Of a stretch of 64,000 bases of DNA, positions 1-8,516 are shown one piece after another. The translations under genes were made by a program, and so were the position numbers. Position 1 is the stretch's first letter. Each line of letters starts with the position of its first letter. Location of the stretch: contig NZ_BALM01000001.1 in assembly GCF_000614975.1 (NCBI RefSeq), forward strand, positions 124,001 to 188,000, read 5' to 3'. The notes beneath the pieces are model-generated. The model worked only from the letters and a program-made list of their open reading frames with translations, was not told the origin of the DNA and did not search any database. This stretch comes from Shewanella marina JCM 15074 (lineage in GTDB: Bacteria; Pseudomonadota; Gammaproteobacteria; Enterobacterales; Shewanellaceae).

Positions 1-832
1 TGACTCAATCTGAGCTATTCGCTATCATGGTGGGTGGTTTAGCATCTATCGCTGGTTCTGTACTAGCGGGTTATGCGCAGATGGGTGTACCTATTGAGTA
101 CTTAGTTGCCGCATCATTCATGGCAGCACCAGGTGGTCTATTAATGGCTAAACTGATGCACCCTGAAACTGAAGCTGCTAAGAACGATATGGATGAGTTG
201 CCAGAAGATCCAGAAAAGCCTGCTAACGTATTAGACGCAGCGGCAGCTGGTGCTTCATCTGGTATGCACCTAGCACTTAACGTTGGTGCAATGCTTCTTG
301 CATTCGTAGCTTAATCGCCATGGTAAACGGTATCATTGGTGGTATCGGTGGTTGGGTAGGTTACCCTCATATCACACTAGAATTAATTCTAGGTTACCTA
401 TTTATGCCATTAGCATATTTAATCGGTGTACCTTGGAATGAAGCTTTAGTAGCAGGTTCTTTCATCGGTCAGAAGATCGTTGTTAACGAATTCGTTGCTT
501 ACTTAAACTTTGCACCATATATCCACCCTGTAGTTGAAGGTGCAGTTTCTGCATGTACTACTGATGTGGCTAAAGTGGTTAAAGATACTCTGCCGTTATG
601 TGTAGCTGAAACTGGCTTACCAATGTCAGCACGTACTCAAGCAATCATTTCATTCGCACTTTGTGGTTTTGCTAACTTATCATCTATTGCGATTCTGCTT
701 GGTGGTCTAGGTGCAATGGCACCGAACCGTCGTTCAGATCTTGCTAAGCTTGGTATCCGTGCGGTTATCGCCGGTTCTTTAGCTAACTTGATGAGCGCAA
801 CACTAGCTGGTCTATTCTTAGCACTAGCGTAA
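1..832 (+). CDS. nupC: Nucleoside transporter NupC family (concentrative nucleoside transporter), 3' part, frameshifted
   Basis: This is the C-terminal part of a concentrative nucleoside transporter of the inner membrane, which imports nucleosides with H+ or Na+. The 5' end lies outside the window. The reading frame entering at base 3 ([12 protein letters not shown]...) runs to an apparent stop at 312-314, and the protein continues one frame over from about 317 ([17 protein letters not shown]) to the stop at 830-832. Adding one T to the TT at 311-312 (GTAGCTTTAATC) restores AFVALIAMVNG, the family sequence. The gate-like [12 protein letters not shown] and hydrophobic helices are clear. It lies upstream of tsx and the deo genes, consistent with nucleoside uptake. 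The break is probably a sequence error. The family call is sure; the real state of the gene is not. Confidence 0.9.
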
Positions 833-842
833 TAATGTGTGA

Positions 843-877
843 CAAAGCTTGTTGCTACTATGTAGCAGCAAGCTTTG
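843..877 (+). terminator. Hairpin terminator after nupC
   Basis: A 16-bp stem (CAAAGCTTGTTGCTAC pairing with GTAGCAGCAAGCTTTG, one G-T wobble) with a 3-nt loop starts 10 bases after the nupC stop. There is no long T-run behind it, so it may act as a stability hairpin rather than a strong intrinsic terminator. Confidence 0.55.
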
Positions 878-1152
878 GTTAAATCAGCCGTTTTCCCATA
901 GTTATATCGTTGTATTACAGAGTGTTTAGTTAGCGGATACTGAGTTGGATCTGCTAGGGTTTTGTTTTTCCAAAATTCGCTAAGTAAGTGTTTTGTATTG
1001 ATATTTAGACCATTTTCAAAATTAATTATAGTCGATCACACTTTTATCTAAAATTCTTGAGATTTTAAAAAGAATAGGTAAAATGCGCTCGAAATTAAAA
1101 AACGCTGTTTACAAATATGCAAACAGTAACAATACCTACAACGGGGTTGATG
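878..1152 (+). promoter_or_regulatory. Promoter region of tsx, with a weak CRP-like half-site
   Basis: No gene is visible here. The stretch is AT-rich and should hold the tsx promoter. At 1025-1040 the minus strand reads TGTGATCGACTATAAT, a good left half of a CRP site (TGTGA) but a poor right half. Nucleoside genes are often under CRP and CytR in gammaproteobacteria, but this site alone does not prove it. I see no clear CytR operator. Confidence 0.3.
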
Positions 1153-1983
1153 ATGAAAAATGTTAAAACTTTCGCTCTAGCTGCTACAGCTATTGCAGCA
1201 ACTATGTCTGCACCTGCATTCGCAGCTGATCGCGGTGATGATATCCATGCTGGTGATTACAAGTGGATTAACTTCAACTACATGTATGCGTTAAAAGAGC
1301 TACCTCGCCCAGCTGATGCTCGTAGTGGTCATGACTACTTAGAGATGGAATTTGGCGGTCGTTCTGGCATTTTCGATCTATACGGTTATGTAGACGTATT
1401 CAACCCATCTGAGCGTGATTCGAGCGATAAGAAAGGCGCTCCTAAAATGTTTATGAAGTTTGCGCCACGTATCTCTATCGATGCGTTAACAGGTAAAGAC
1501 TTATCTTTCGGCCCAGTTAAAGAAGTTTACTTCTCTACTCTATTTAACTGGAGCGGTGGTTCTGACGATGTAAACAACTCTTTCTGGGGTGTGGGTGCTG
1601 ATGTTGAAGTGCCTTGGTTAGGTAAGACTGGTATGAACATCTACGGTTTATATGACCTAAACACTAAAGAGTGGAACGGTTACCAGTTCTCTGCTAACTG
1701 GTTCAAGCCATTCTATAACTTCGATAATGGTTCATTCCTATCGTTCCAAGGTTATGTTGATTGGCAGTTCGGTGCAGACGCAATCTACACTGATACTGGT
1801 GAGCAAGTTAAGACTGCTAACGGTGGCGCTGCATTCGCAGGTCTTTACTGGCACACTCAGCGTTTCGCGCTTGGTTATGGTCTGAAGGCATACAAAGATG
1901 TATACCTACTTAAAGATGATGGTGCTACAGGCCTAGAATCTTCAGGTATCAGCCACTACTTCGCAGCTACTTACAAGTTCTAA
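1153..1983 (+). CDS. tsx: Nucleoside-specific outer-membrane channel, Tsx/OmpK family
   Basis: This is a 276-residue outer-membrane beta-barrel of the Tsx/OmpK family, which lets nucleosides diffuse through the outer membrane. The signal peptide is MKNVKTFALAATAIAATMSAPAFA, cleaved before ADRGDD. The mature protein has alternating aromatic/polar strands (DYKWINFNYMYALKE, LEMEFGGRSGIFDLYGYVDVFN) and ends in an aromatic C-terminal strand (HYFAATYKF), as barrel proteins do. The frame is open upstream to 1117, but the GGGG at 1143-1146 sits 6 bases before the ATG at 1153, and the signal peptide starts there; the ATG at 1150 is also possible. Strong codon bias suggests high expression. Its neighbours NupC and Deo proteins support a nucleoside role. 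Confidence 0.88.
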   Translation: MKNVKTFALAATAIAATMSAPAFAADRGDDIHAGDYKWINFNYMYALKELPRPADARSGHDYLEMEFGGRSGIFDLYGYVDVFNPSERDSSDKKGAPKMFMKFAPRISIDALTGKDLSFGPVKEVYFSTLFNWSGGSDDVNNSFWGVGADVEVPWLGKTGMNIYGLYDLNTKEWNGYQFSANWFKPFYNFDNGSFLSFQGYVDWQFGADAIYTDTGEQVKTANGGAAFAGLYWHTQRFALGYGLKAYKDVYLLKDDGATGLESSGISHYFAATYKF

Positions 1984-2000
1984 TTTGTAAGAGTGTGATA

Positions 2001-2028
2001 AAAGAGCAACGAATTATCGTTGCTCTTT
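2001..2028 (+). terminator. Intrinsic terminator after tsx
   Basis: A perfect 12-bp stem (AAAGAGCAACGA / TCGTTGCTCTTT) with loop ATTA lies 18 bases after the tsx stop and is followed by GTGTTTTGG. The stem is clear; the T-run is short and interrupted. Confidence 0.75.
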
Positions 2029-2040
2029 GTGTTTTGGTCA

Positions 2041-2367
2041 GATATAAGATATAACCCTAAATCATTAGTTAAGTTGGTTCTAATTAGCCAGTTTAGTTAA
2101 TTGTTTACAGCTGTCGTCTTGATTGATGACAACCTCGCGCTAAAAAGGATTTTTCGCGGTAAGGTCGATGCTTTTGCATTTCCTTTCCGGTCTTCAAGGA
2201 TTCAAGTCGTGATACTTGAAATCTTGTTTGAGTAGCACCATATCTACTCAATCAGAGATGGCATTATCCAGAAGGCCCGGCCACAATAATTATCATAATT
2301 CACGCCTGCTAACCGGTGCTGCTAACGACATATTTTTGATTAAATTAATGATGTCTCGGAGAGAACT
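2041..2367 (+). other. Long structured leader upstream of deoC, function unknown
   Basis: There is no gene in this 327-base stretch, but it is dense in inverted repeats. A 7-bp stem lies around 2114-2132 (TGTCGTC / GATGACA). CGCG..AAAAA pairs with TTTTT..CGCG around 2137-2158. GATTCAAGT at 2199-2207 pairs with ACTTGAAATC at 2214-2223 (one bulge). TTGAGTAG at 2228-2235 pairs perfectly with CTACTCAA at 2244-2251. AATTATCATAATT near 2288-2300 is a near-palindrome. It could be a transcribed leader controlling deoC, an sRNA, or several operators. I compared it by eye with purine, TPP and cobalamin riboswitch motifs and found no match. Confidence 0.4.
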
Positions 2368-3141
2368 ATGAGTGATTTAAAACAAGCTGCACAACGCGCA
2401 ATCAATTTAATGGATTTAACCACCTTAAATGATGACGATACAGATCAAAAAGTGATTGAGCTTTGCCACAAAGCGAATACTGCCGCTGGTCACACTGCAG
2501 CTATCTGTATTTATCCACGCTTTATTCCTATTGCACGTAAAACATTGGAAGAGATGGGCTGTGACGATATTAAGATCGCAACAGTAACTAACTTCCCACA
2601 TGGTAATGATGATATTGCGATTGCAGTATTAGAAACTCGTGCAGCTGTTGCTTATGGCGCAGACGAAGTTGACGTGGTATTCCCATACCGTGCGTTAATG
2701 GCTGGCAATGAAACTGTTGGTTTCGAGTTAGTTAAAGCATGTAAAGAAGAGTGTGGTGCTGACGTATTATTAAAAGTAATCATCGAATCAGGCGAGCTAA
2801 AAGATGCGGCATTAATTCGCCGTGCATCTGAAATTGCCATTGATGCGGGTGCAGACTTTATTAAGACTTCAACAGGTAAAGTACCTGTTAATGCAACCAT
2901 TGAAGCGGCTGAAATCATGATGACAGTGATCAGCGAAAAGAATCGCGAAGTAGGTTTTAAGCCAGCTGGCGGCGTACGTGATGCTGAGCAAGCAGCACTA
3001 TTTTTAAATACCGCTGAGCGTATTTTAGGTGACGATTGGGTTAGCCAACGCACTTTCCGTTTCGGTGCTTCTAGCCTACTTGCAAGTTTATTACACACTC
3101 TGGAATTAAGTGACGCTCCAGCAGCCAGCCAAGGTTACTAA
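2368..3141 (+). CDS. deoC: Deoxyribose-phosphate aldolase DeoC
   Basis: DeoC splits 2-deoxyribose 5-phosphate into glyceraldehyde 3-phosphate and acetaldehyde, the last step of deoxynucleoside breakdown in the cytoplasm. The protein has 257 residues, close to the 259 of E. coli. The Schiff-base lysine is K166 in DFIKTSTGK, the second active-site lysine is K198 in GFKPAGGVR, and the proton-relay aspartate is D102 in EVDVVFP. The start follows a GGAGAG ribosome binding site. It is the first of four deo genes in the same direction; a 145-base gap with a hairpin separates it from deoA, and a long structured leader precedes it. Confidence 0.97.
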   Translation: MSDLKQAAQRAINLMDLTTLNDDDTDQKVIELCHKANTAAGHTAAICIYPRFIPIARKTLEEMGCDDIKIATVTNFPHGNDDIAIAVLETRAAVAYGADEVDVVFPYRALMAGNETVGFELVKACKEECGADVLLKVIIESGELKDAALIRRASEIAIDAGADFIKTSTGKVPVNATIEAAEIMMTVISEKNREVGFKPAGGVRDAEQAALFLNTAERILGDDWVSQRTFRFGASSLLASLLHTLELSDAPAASQGY

Positions 3142-3239
3142 TTTAGCCCATATTTGTGAACCTGATCAATTTGATTACAGCAGAACTTGTCTAGTATAGG
3201 TAAAAATATTACATCAGTTCTGATGTTTCACTACAAAAA

Positions 3240-3269
3240 TAGACACTGACAAATTATTATCAGTGTCTA
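3240..3269 (+). repeat. Perfect 10-bp inverted repeat just before the deoA ribosome binding site
   Basis: TAGACACTGA and TCAGTGTCTA form a perfect 10-bp stem around a 10-nt AT-rich loop. It ends 5 bases before the GGAGG of deoA. In RNA it would be a stable hairpin between deoC and deoA, perhaps an mRNA processing or stability point. In DNA it could be an operator. It lacks a T-run, so a terminator is unlikely. Confidence 0.6.
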
Positions 3270-3286
3270 TGATTGGAGGCGTTATC

Positions 3287-4618
3287 ATGTTTCTAGCACA
3301 AGAGATCATCCGTAAAAAACGCGATGGTTTAGCGTTATCTGAACAAGAAATCCAATTCTTTGTTAAAGGCATTACAGACCAAAGTGTATCTGAAGGACAG
3401 ATTGCAGCATTTGGTATGGCGGTTTTTTTTAATGATATGAACATGGATGAGCGGATTGCACTGACAACTGCAATGCGTGATTCAGGTACTGTGTTAAATT
3501 GGCAATCACTTGACTTAAATGGCCCGGTGATTGACAAGCATAGTACTGGCGGTGTTGGTGATGTTATTAGCTTAATGTTAGGCCCTATGGCTGCCGCTTG
3601 TGGTGGTTATGTGCCAATGATTTCAGGCCGTGGCTTGGGCCACACTGGTGGCACACTTGATAAGTTTGATGCTATTCCAGGCTATCAAACAGAGCCTTCA
3701 AGCGAACTGTTTCGTAAAGTTGTAAAAGAGGTCGGTGTTGCCATTATTGGTCAAACGGGCGATCTTGTTCCTGCTGACAAACGTTTTTATTCCATCCGTG
3801 ATAATACTGCTACAGTTGAATCAATCCCACTGATTACCGCTTCTATTCTTTCTAAAAAATTAGCAGCAGGTCTTGATGCGCTAGTGATGGATGTGAAAGT
3901 GGGTAGTGGTGCATTTATGCCTACTTACGATGCATCAGAACAATTAGCTCGTAGTATTACCGCAGTTGCAAATGGTGCAGGAACTAAAACTACCGCATTA
4001 TTGACAGATATGAATCAGGTACTTGCCTCATGTGCAGGTAATGGTATTGAAGTTAAAGAGGCGATTGACTTTTTAACTGGCGCATACCGAAATCCTCGTT
4101 TGTACGAAGTGACCATGGGACTTTGCGCTGAAATGCTAGTATTAGGTGGCTTAGCCACGAATGAAAGCGATGCTAGAAATAAGCTTAATCAGGTACTCGA
4201 TAACGGCCGCGCAGCTGAAATTTTTGGTAAAATGGTTGCAGGCCTAGGTGGCCCAACAGATTTTGTTGAAAATTATGGTTTATATTTACCAGAAGCTAAA
4301 ATTGTAAGACCTGTATTTGCAGAACAAACAGGTTTCGCCCATAGCATGGATACTCGCCAACTAGGTTTAGCCGTGGTTACCTTAGGTGGTGGCCGCCGTA
4401 AACCGGGCGATCCATTAGATTATAGTGTGGGTCTATCTAAAGTGTGTGCGCTAGGCGATCAGATTACGCCTGATACACCATTAGCATATATTCATGCGCA
4501 AACTGAAGCAGGATTTGAAGAAGCAGCACGTGCAGTTAAATCTGCCATTGTGATTGATGATATCAAGTCTGAGAAAACACCTGAGATTTATCGTTATATT
4601 CGCGAGCAAGATCTCTAG
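3287..4618 (+). CDS. deoA: Thymidine phosphorylase DeoA
   Basis: DeoA cleaves thymidine (and deoxyuridine) with phosphate to thymine and 2-deoxyribose 1-phosphate. The 443-residue protein starts [14 protein letters not shown] as in E. coli (440 residues). Family signatures are the phosphate-binding [10 protein letters not shown], the glycine-rich [14 protein letters not shown] and the pyrimidine-side [16 protein letters not shown]. An upstream in-frame ATG exists at 3263, but the GGAGG at 3275-3279 fits the ATG at 3287 and the family start. The product feeds deoB, 12 bases downstream. Confidence 0.97.
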   Translation: MFLAQEIIRKKRDGLALSEQEIQFFVKGITDQSVSEGQIAAFGMAVFFNDMNMDERIALTTAMRDSGTVLNWQSLDLNGPVIDKHSTGGVGDVISLMLGPMAAACGGYVPMISGRGLGHTGGTLDKFDAIPGYQTEPSSELFRKVVKEVGVAIIGQTGDLVPADKRFYSIRDNTATVESIPLITASILSKKLAAGLDALVMDVKVGSGAFMPTYDASEQLARSITAVANGAGTKTTALLTDMNQVLASCAGNGIEVKEAIDFLTGAYRNPRLYEVTMGLCAEMLVLGGLATNESDARNKLNQVLDNGRAAEIFGKMVAGLGGPTDFVENYGLYLPEAKIVRPVFAEQTGFAHSMDTRQLGLAVVTLGGGRRKPGDPLDYSVGLSKVCALGDQITPDTPLAYIHAQTEAGFEEAARAVKSAIVIDDIKSEKTPEIYRYIREQDL

Positions 4619-4630
4619 GGGAGTATAGAT

Positions 4631-5847
4631 ATGAAACGTACCATTATTTTAATGCTAGATTCTTTCGGTATCGGCGCAAGCATGATGCCGTTAAGTTTGG
4701 TGACGTAGGTGCTGATACTTTTGGTAGCATTGCGAAAGCATGTGCTGAAGGTAAAGCTGATATTGGCCGTCAAGGTCCTTTAAATATCCCGCATTTAGCT
4801 AGTTTGGGTTTAGCTCACGCTGCGCAAGAAAGTACTGGTAGTTTTGCTGCTGGCTTTAATGGTGATATTGATGTTATTGGTGCTTATGGTCACGCAGCTG
4901 AATTAAGTTCTGGTAAAGATACTCCAAGTGGTCACTGGGAAATGGCTGGTGTCCCTGTGTTATTTGAGTGGGGCTATTTCAGTGATAAAACCAACTCATT
5001 CCCTAAAGAGTTAACGGATAAAATTTTAGCGCGTGCAAACTTATCGGGCTTCTTAGGTAACTGTCACTCATCGGGTACGGTTATCCTTGAAGAGCTTGGT
5101 GAAGAGCATATGCGCAGCGGAATGCCGATTTTTTATACATCTGCAGACTCTGTGTTCCAAATTGCTTGTCATGAAGAGACTTTTGGGCTAGAAAACCTAT
5201 ATCGTTTATGTGAAATCGCTCGTGAAGAGTTAGAGCCTTATAATATTGGTCGTGTGATTGCGCGTCCATTTGTAGGCGCTGATGCTAAATCATTTGAGCG
5301 TACAGGTAACCGTCGTGACTACGCCGTTGAGCCGCCAGCAAAAACAGTATTAGAAAAATTATCTGATGCCGGTGGACAAGTGGTCAGTGTGGGTAAAATC
5401 TCTGATATTTATGCGCACTGTGGTATCACTAAGAAGGTGAAGGCGACAGGTTTACAAGCGTTATTTGATGCAACCTTAGCTGAAATTAAGCAAGCGGGTG
5501 ATAATACAATCGTATTCACTAACTTTGTTGATTTCGACTCTCATTATGGTCATCGCCGTGATGTTGCTGGTTACGCTAAAGGGTTAGAGTATTTTGATGC
5601 TCGACTACCAGAGTTGCTAGCTTTGTTAGACGATAATGATTTATTAATTTTAACGGCAGATCATGGTTGTGACCCAACTTGGCCTGGCAGTGATCATACT
5701 CGTGAACATGTACCTGTATTAGCATTTGGTGCAGGTTTGGCGGCAGGTTCTTTAGGTAAGCGTTCATCGTTTGCCGATATGGGACAATCTATCGCACATT
5801 ATTTTGATCTTAGTCCGATGGATTATGGCGAGTCGTTCTTAAAATAA
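4631..5847 (+). CDS. deoB: Phosphopentomutase DeoB, frameshifted near the start
   Basis: DeoB interconverts (deoxy)ribose 1-phosphate and 5-phosphate with Mn2+. Translation starts at 4631 after GGGGAG ([17 protein letters not shown]) but runs out of frame at about 4681. Restoring one C (GCAAGCCATGATGCC) gives [17 protein letters not shown] and joins the long second part. Restored, the protein has 405 residues, close to the 407 of E. coli. Metal-binding motifs of the alkaline-phosphatase superfamily are present: [41 protein letters not shown]. The rest is well conserved, so a lost base in the sequence is more likely than a dead gene. Confidence 0.92.
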
Positions 5848-5881
5848 TTGAATTTTGGCGGCATTTTTAGCCGCTACAAAT

Positions 5882-5913
5882 AATCTGAGTTTGAACAAAC
5901 TCAAGCTCAGATT
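5882..5913 (+). repeat. Inverted repeats between deoB and deoD
   Basis: AATCTGAG at 5882-5889 pairs with CTCAGATT at 5906-5913. Inside, GAGTTTG at 5887-5893 pairs with CAAACTC at 5896-5902, so the two hairpins exclude each other. They lie in the 99-base gap before deoD. A role in spacing or mRNA stability is possible; nothing more can be said. Confidence 0.4.
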
Positions 5914-5946
5914 AACAATATATAAAAATATACAGGGGTTTATTCG

Positions 5947-6657
5947 ATGGCTACACCACACATTAATGCAGTTGATGGCGCATTTGCTGATACAGTGCTA
6001 TTCCCAGGTGATCCACTACGTGCAAAATACATTGCTGAAACGTTCCTGGAGAATGTTGAGCAGGTAACTGATGTTCGTAACATGCTAGGTTACACTGGTA
6101 CTTACAAAGGTACTCGTATCTCTGTTATGGGTTCAGGCATGGGTATCCCATCTTGCTCTATCTATGCAACAGAGTTAATCAAAGACTACGGTGTTAAGAA
6201 CCTAATCCGCGTTGGTACTTGTGGTGCAATCAGCACTGACGTTAAAGTACGTGACGTAATTATTGGTATGGGTGCTTGTACTGATTCAGTCGTTAACCGT
6301 ACTCGTTTCAAAGGCCATGACTTTGCAGCTATCGCTGACTATGACCTATTAAGCGCAGTGGTTGATTCTGCTAAAGCTCGCGGTACTAAAATCCGTGTAG
6401 GTAACGTTTACTCTGCAGATCTTTTCTACACGCCAGACGCTGAAATGTTTGACGTAATGGAAAGAATGGACGTACTAGGCGTTGAAATGGAAGCTGCTGG
6501 TCTTTATGGCGTAGCTAAAGAATACGGTGCTAAAGCATTATGTGTTGTTACTGTATCTGACCATATCCGTACTGGTGAAAAGACCACTTCTGATGAGCGT
6601 CAAACTACATTCAACGAAATGATTGAAATGACACTAGAAGCTGCAATTACACTATAA
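5947..6657 (+). CDS. deoD: Purine-nucleoside phosphorylase DeoD
   Basis: DeoD cleaves purine (deoxy)nucleosides with phosphate to the base and (deoxy)ribose 1-phosphate, and works as a hexamer in the cytoplasm. The 236-residue protein begins [17 protein letters not shown], with H5 and the phosphate-binding [13 protein letters not shown]. The nucleoside site motif [11 protein letters not shown] and the catalytic aspartate in VTVSDH are present. The start follows AGGGG. It ends the deo set and is followed by a strong terminator. Codon use is strongly biased, as for tsx, suggesting high expression. Confidence 0.97.
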   Translation: MATPHINAVDGAFADTVLFPGDPLRAKYIAETFLENVEQVTDVRNMLGYTGTYKGTRISVMGSGMGIPSCSIYATELIKDYGVKNLIRVGTCGAISTDVKVRDVIIGMGACTDSVVNRTRFKGHDFAAIADYDLLSAVVDSAKARGTKIRVGNVYSADLFYTPDAEMFDVMERMDVLGVEMEAAGLYGVAKEYGAKALCVVTVSDHIRTGEKTTSDERQTTFNEMIEMTLEAAITL

Positions 6658-6680
6658 GTTAATTGTTGCGACTAAAATAA

Positions 6681-6704
6681 AACGGGCCAATCGGCCCGTT
6701 TTTG
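6681..6704 (+). terminator. Intrinsic terminator after deoD, probably bidirectional
   Basis: An 8-bp GC-rich stem (AACGGGCC / GGCCCGTT) with loop AATC is followed by TTTG and preceded by AAAATAAAA. It lies between deoD and the convergent ytjB-like gene and can serve both. Confidence 0.88.
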
Positions 6705-6727
6705 TTATATCGTCATTATGTAAGCGG

Positions 6728-7429
6728 TTATTTTTTCTCTGCTTTCTCTGCTTTCTCTGCTTTCTCTGCTTTCTCTGCTTTCTCTGCTTTCTCTGCTTTC
6801 TCTGCTTTTGCGAGAATTTTGCGGCCACGTTTGATTTTGGCTTTACGACGGTCAAAGTGAGCGCGTTTAAATGATAATGAACGCGATAACAACATACCGA
6901 TTAACCCTGCAATAACCAACATCACTTGTTGCTGGCGCATATTAATATTGTGGGCTTCTTTAATCTCATTAAAGAACAGTTTCGGATCCAGTCTTACTTC
7001 AACAAAGCCTAGGTTTTTACCATCTTGCATAATAGGTTCAACCAAGGTTTGGTAGGGCGCGAGTTGTTGCTTTAATTCATCTGATTCCGCTTCTAAATCA
7101 TCATCAGAAACATCTTGCGCAAAGGCGAGTCGCTGGCCCTTGTCGCTATAAAACATAGCGGCCATTACTTTGGGATCGCGTACTAATGCGTTAGCTAACC
7201 ACTGTAATTGTTCATCATTTTGCAATTGCATTGCAGGTGCAGCGCCATAAGCAGTTTGCTGCACCAATAATCTTGCCATCTTTTGCGTTTGGGACTTTAG
7301 AAGCTGGCTACCTTGTAGTAGGCTGGTTTGCCAAAGCTGGATTAAACCTACAAGTAGGGCAATTGCAATGCCGACTTGTAAGATTCGAATCACTTTTTGT
7401 CGAGTTCTTAACCCTTTTAACAATAACAC
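6728..7429 (-). CDS. YtjB/Smp-like membrane protein with AEK tandem repeat tail
   Basis: This is a 233-residue inner-membrane protein resembling E. coli YtjB (Smp), which is also divergent from serB. A first membrane helix lies at about residues 14-34 (VIRILQVGIAIALLVGLIQLW), then a periplasmic domain with a conserved core (YGAAPAMQLQND, VRDPKVMAAMFYSDKGQRLA, YQTLVEPIMQDGKNLGFVEVRLD), then a second helix near 165-185 and a basic cytoplasmic tail. The tail ends in eight AEK repeats encoded by a 9-bp tandem repeat. The start is uncertain: GTG at 7429 overlaps a possible AGG site, and TTG at 7423 is spaced better. The molecular role is unknown; YtjB has been treated as a small membrane protein of unclear function. 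Confidence 0.75.
   Translation of the reverse strand: MLLLKGLRTRQKVIRILQVGIAIALLVGLIQLWQTSLLQGSQLLKSQTQKMARLLVQQTAYGAAPAMQLQNDEQLQWLANALVRDPKVMAAMFYSDKGQRLAFAQDVSDDDLEAESDELKQQLAPYQTLVEPIMQDGKNLGFVEVRLDPKLFFNEIKEAHNINMRQQQVMLVIAGLIGMLLSRSLSFKRAHFDRRKAKIKRGRKILAKAEKAEKAEKAEKAEKAEKAEKAEKK
6736..6807 (-). repeat. 9-bp tandem repeat, 8 units, coding AEK repeats
   Basis: Eight perfect tandem copies of the 9-mer TCTCTGCTT (plus strand) lie inside the 3' end of the ytjB-like gene. On the coding strand each gives Ala-Glu-Lys. Because the unit is a multiple of three, changes in copy number keep the reading frame. Confidence 0.95.
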
Positions 7430-7509
7430 CTGATACCCAAAATAATAATATGCATTTATCTAATCATAATTGATTATTGGTAAAGCCGAAAGATGGAGAT
7501 GAATTAACA

Positions 7510-8478
7510 ATGTTGTCGCAACTAAGTCCACTGTTTAATTGGCTATTTACTCAAACTTGTTCACATTACAGTGATATGTTGGTCGATATTTGTCGTTATC
7601 AAGAACAACAAACATTAGCTGAGTTATATCGTTATCGTGTGTTATTGACACCAGAGCAATGCAATTTACCTTTACAGAACCTAATTTTGACCCTTGATAA
7701 CTTACAAGGGATTGCTGTCATAGAGCGTAATCAAGACCTACTGTGCTGTGAGTTGGTCACTTCAAGTGCGATATCTCAGACACAACAAGCCTCATTAATA
7801 GCACAAACTGAACTGTTCTTTATTAATCAAGGTTTACCGCGATTATCGCAAGCGGGATTATTGGTGATGGATATGGATTCGACCGCTATTCAAATTGAAT
7901 GTATTGATGAACTCGCGGCCCTTGCTGGTGTGGGTGATAAAGTTGCCGCCATTACTGAAACAGCGATGCAAGGTGAATTGGATTTTGAGCAAAGTTTACG
8001 TGCTAGAGTGGCAATGCTTAAAGGCTGTGATGCCAAGATTATTCAACAAGTGTGCGATGACTTACCGCTCATGCCTGGTTTAACCAGCATGGTTGCTGAG
8101 TTACAACAACATGGTTGGAAAATCGGATTAGCATCAGGGGGCTTTACACCATTTGTTAATTATCTAAAAGATAAGCTTAATTTAGAGCATGCCTTTGCTA
8201 ATCATTTAGATATAGAACAACAAAAATTACTCGGCACCGTCAGTGGCCAAGTGGTTGACGCGCAGTTTAAAGCGCAAGTGGTGAAAGAATTAGCGATGCA
8301 GTATCAATTGCCTCACTCACAAACGGTTGCCATTGGTGATGGGGCTAATGATATACCTATGGTACAAGCGGCGGGATTAGGTATCGCTTATCATGCCAAA
8401 CCAAAACTTGCCAATGCGGCAAGTATTCATATTGCACGACTTGATTTACGGGCATTACCTTATTTGCTTGTTAACTAG
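7510..8478 (+). CDS. serB: Phosphoserine phosphatase SerB
   Basis: SerB removes phosphate from phosphoserine, the last step of serine synthesis. It is a HAD-family enzyme: the nucleophile motif VMDMDSTAIQ has D121 and D123, the second motif is IGLASGGFTPF, and the acidic motif is AIGDGANDIPM. The N-terminal 110 residues form the ACT-like region typical of the long gammaproteobacterial form. Starting at the ATG at 7510 gives 322 residues, equal to E. coli SerB. The frame is open to a TTG at 7477, but the GGAG at 7495-7498 precedes 7510. The neighbours ytjB and radA match the conserved order. Confidence 0.95.
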   Translation: MLSQLSPLFNWLFTQTCSHYSDMLVDICRYQEQQTLAELYRYRVLLTPEQCNLPLQNLILTLDNLQGIAVIERNQDLLCCELVTSSAISQTQQASLIAQTELFFINQGLPRLSQAGLLVMDMDSTAIQIECIDELAALAGVGDKVAAITETAMQGELDFEQSLRARVAMLKGCDAKIIQQVCDDLPLMPGLTSMVAELQQHGWKIGLASGGFTPFVNYLKDKLNLEHAFANHLDIEQQKLLGTVSGQVVDAQFKAQVVKELAMQYQLPHSQTVAIGDGANDIPMVQAAGLGIAYHAKPKLANAASIHIARLDLRALPYLLVN

Positions 8479-8516
8479 CTAGCACTGATAAATAACAAAC
8501 TGTGACAGGGGCGAAT

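Noticed and set aside
833..1152. A full CRP site upstream of tsx
   Set aside because: Only the left half (TGTGA) is good; the right half fails.
2041..2367. A cobalamin, TPP or purine riboswitch before deoC
   Set aside because: TCCAGAAGGCCCGGCCAC resembles part of some riboswitches, but the core boxes of these three classes are missing.
2652..3098. Open frame on the minus strand inside deoC
   Set aside because: It lies wholly within deoC, has no ribosome binding site and no family features; it is a shadow of deoC.
3263..3286. Upstream starts for deoA, ubiU, the HlyD adaptor, DUF4331 and the small exported protein
   Set aside because: The frames are open but ribosome binding sites and family alignment favour the later ATG in each case.
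6652..6855. Arg-Lys-Gln repeat protein on the minus strand
   Set aside because: It is another frame of the 9-bp repeat in the ytjB-like gene.
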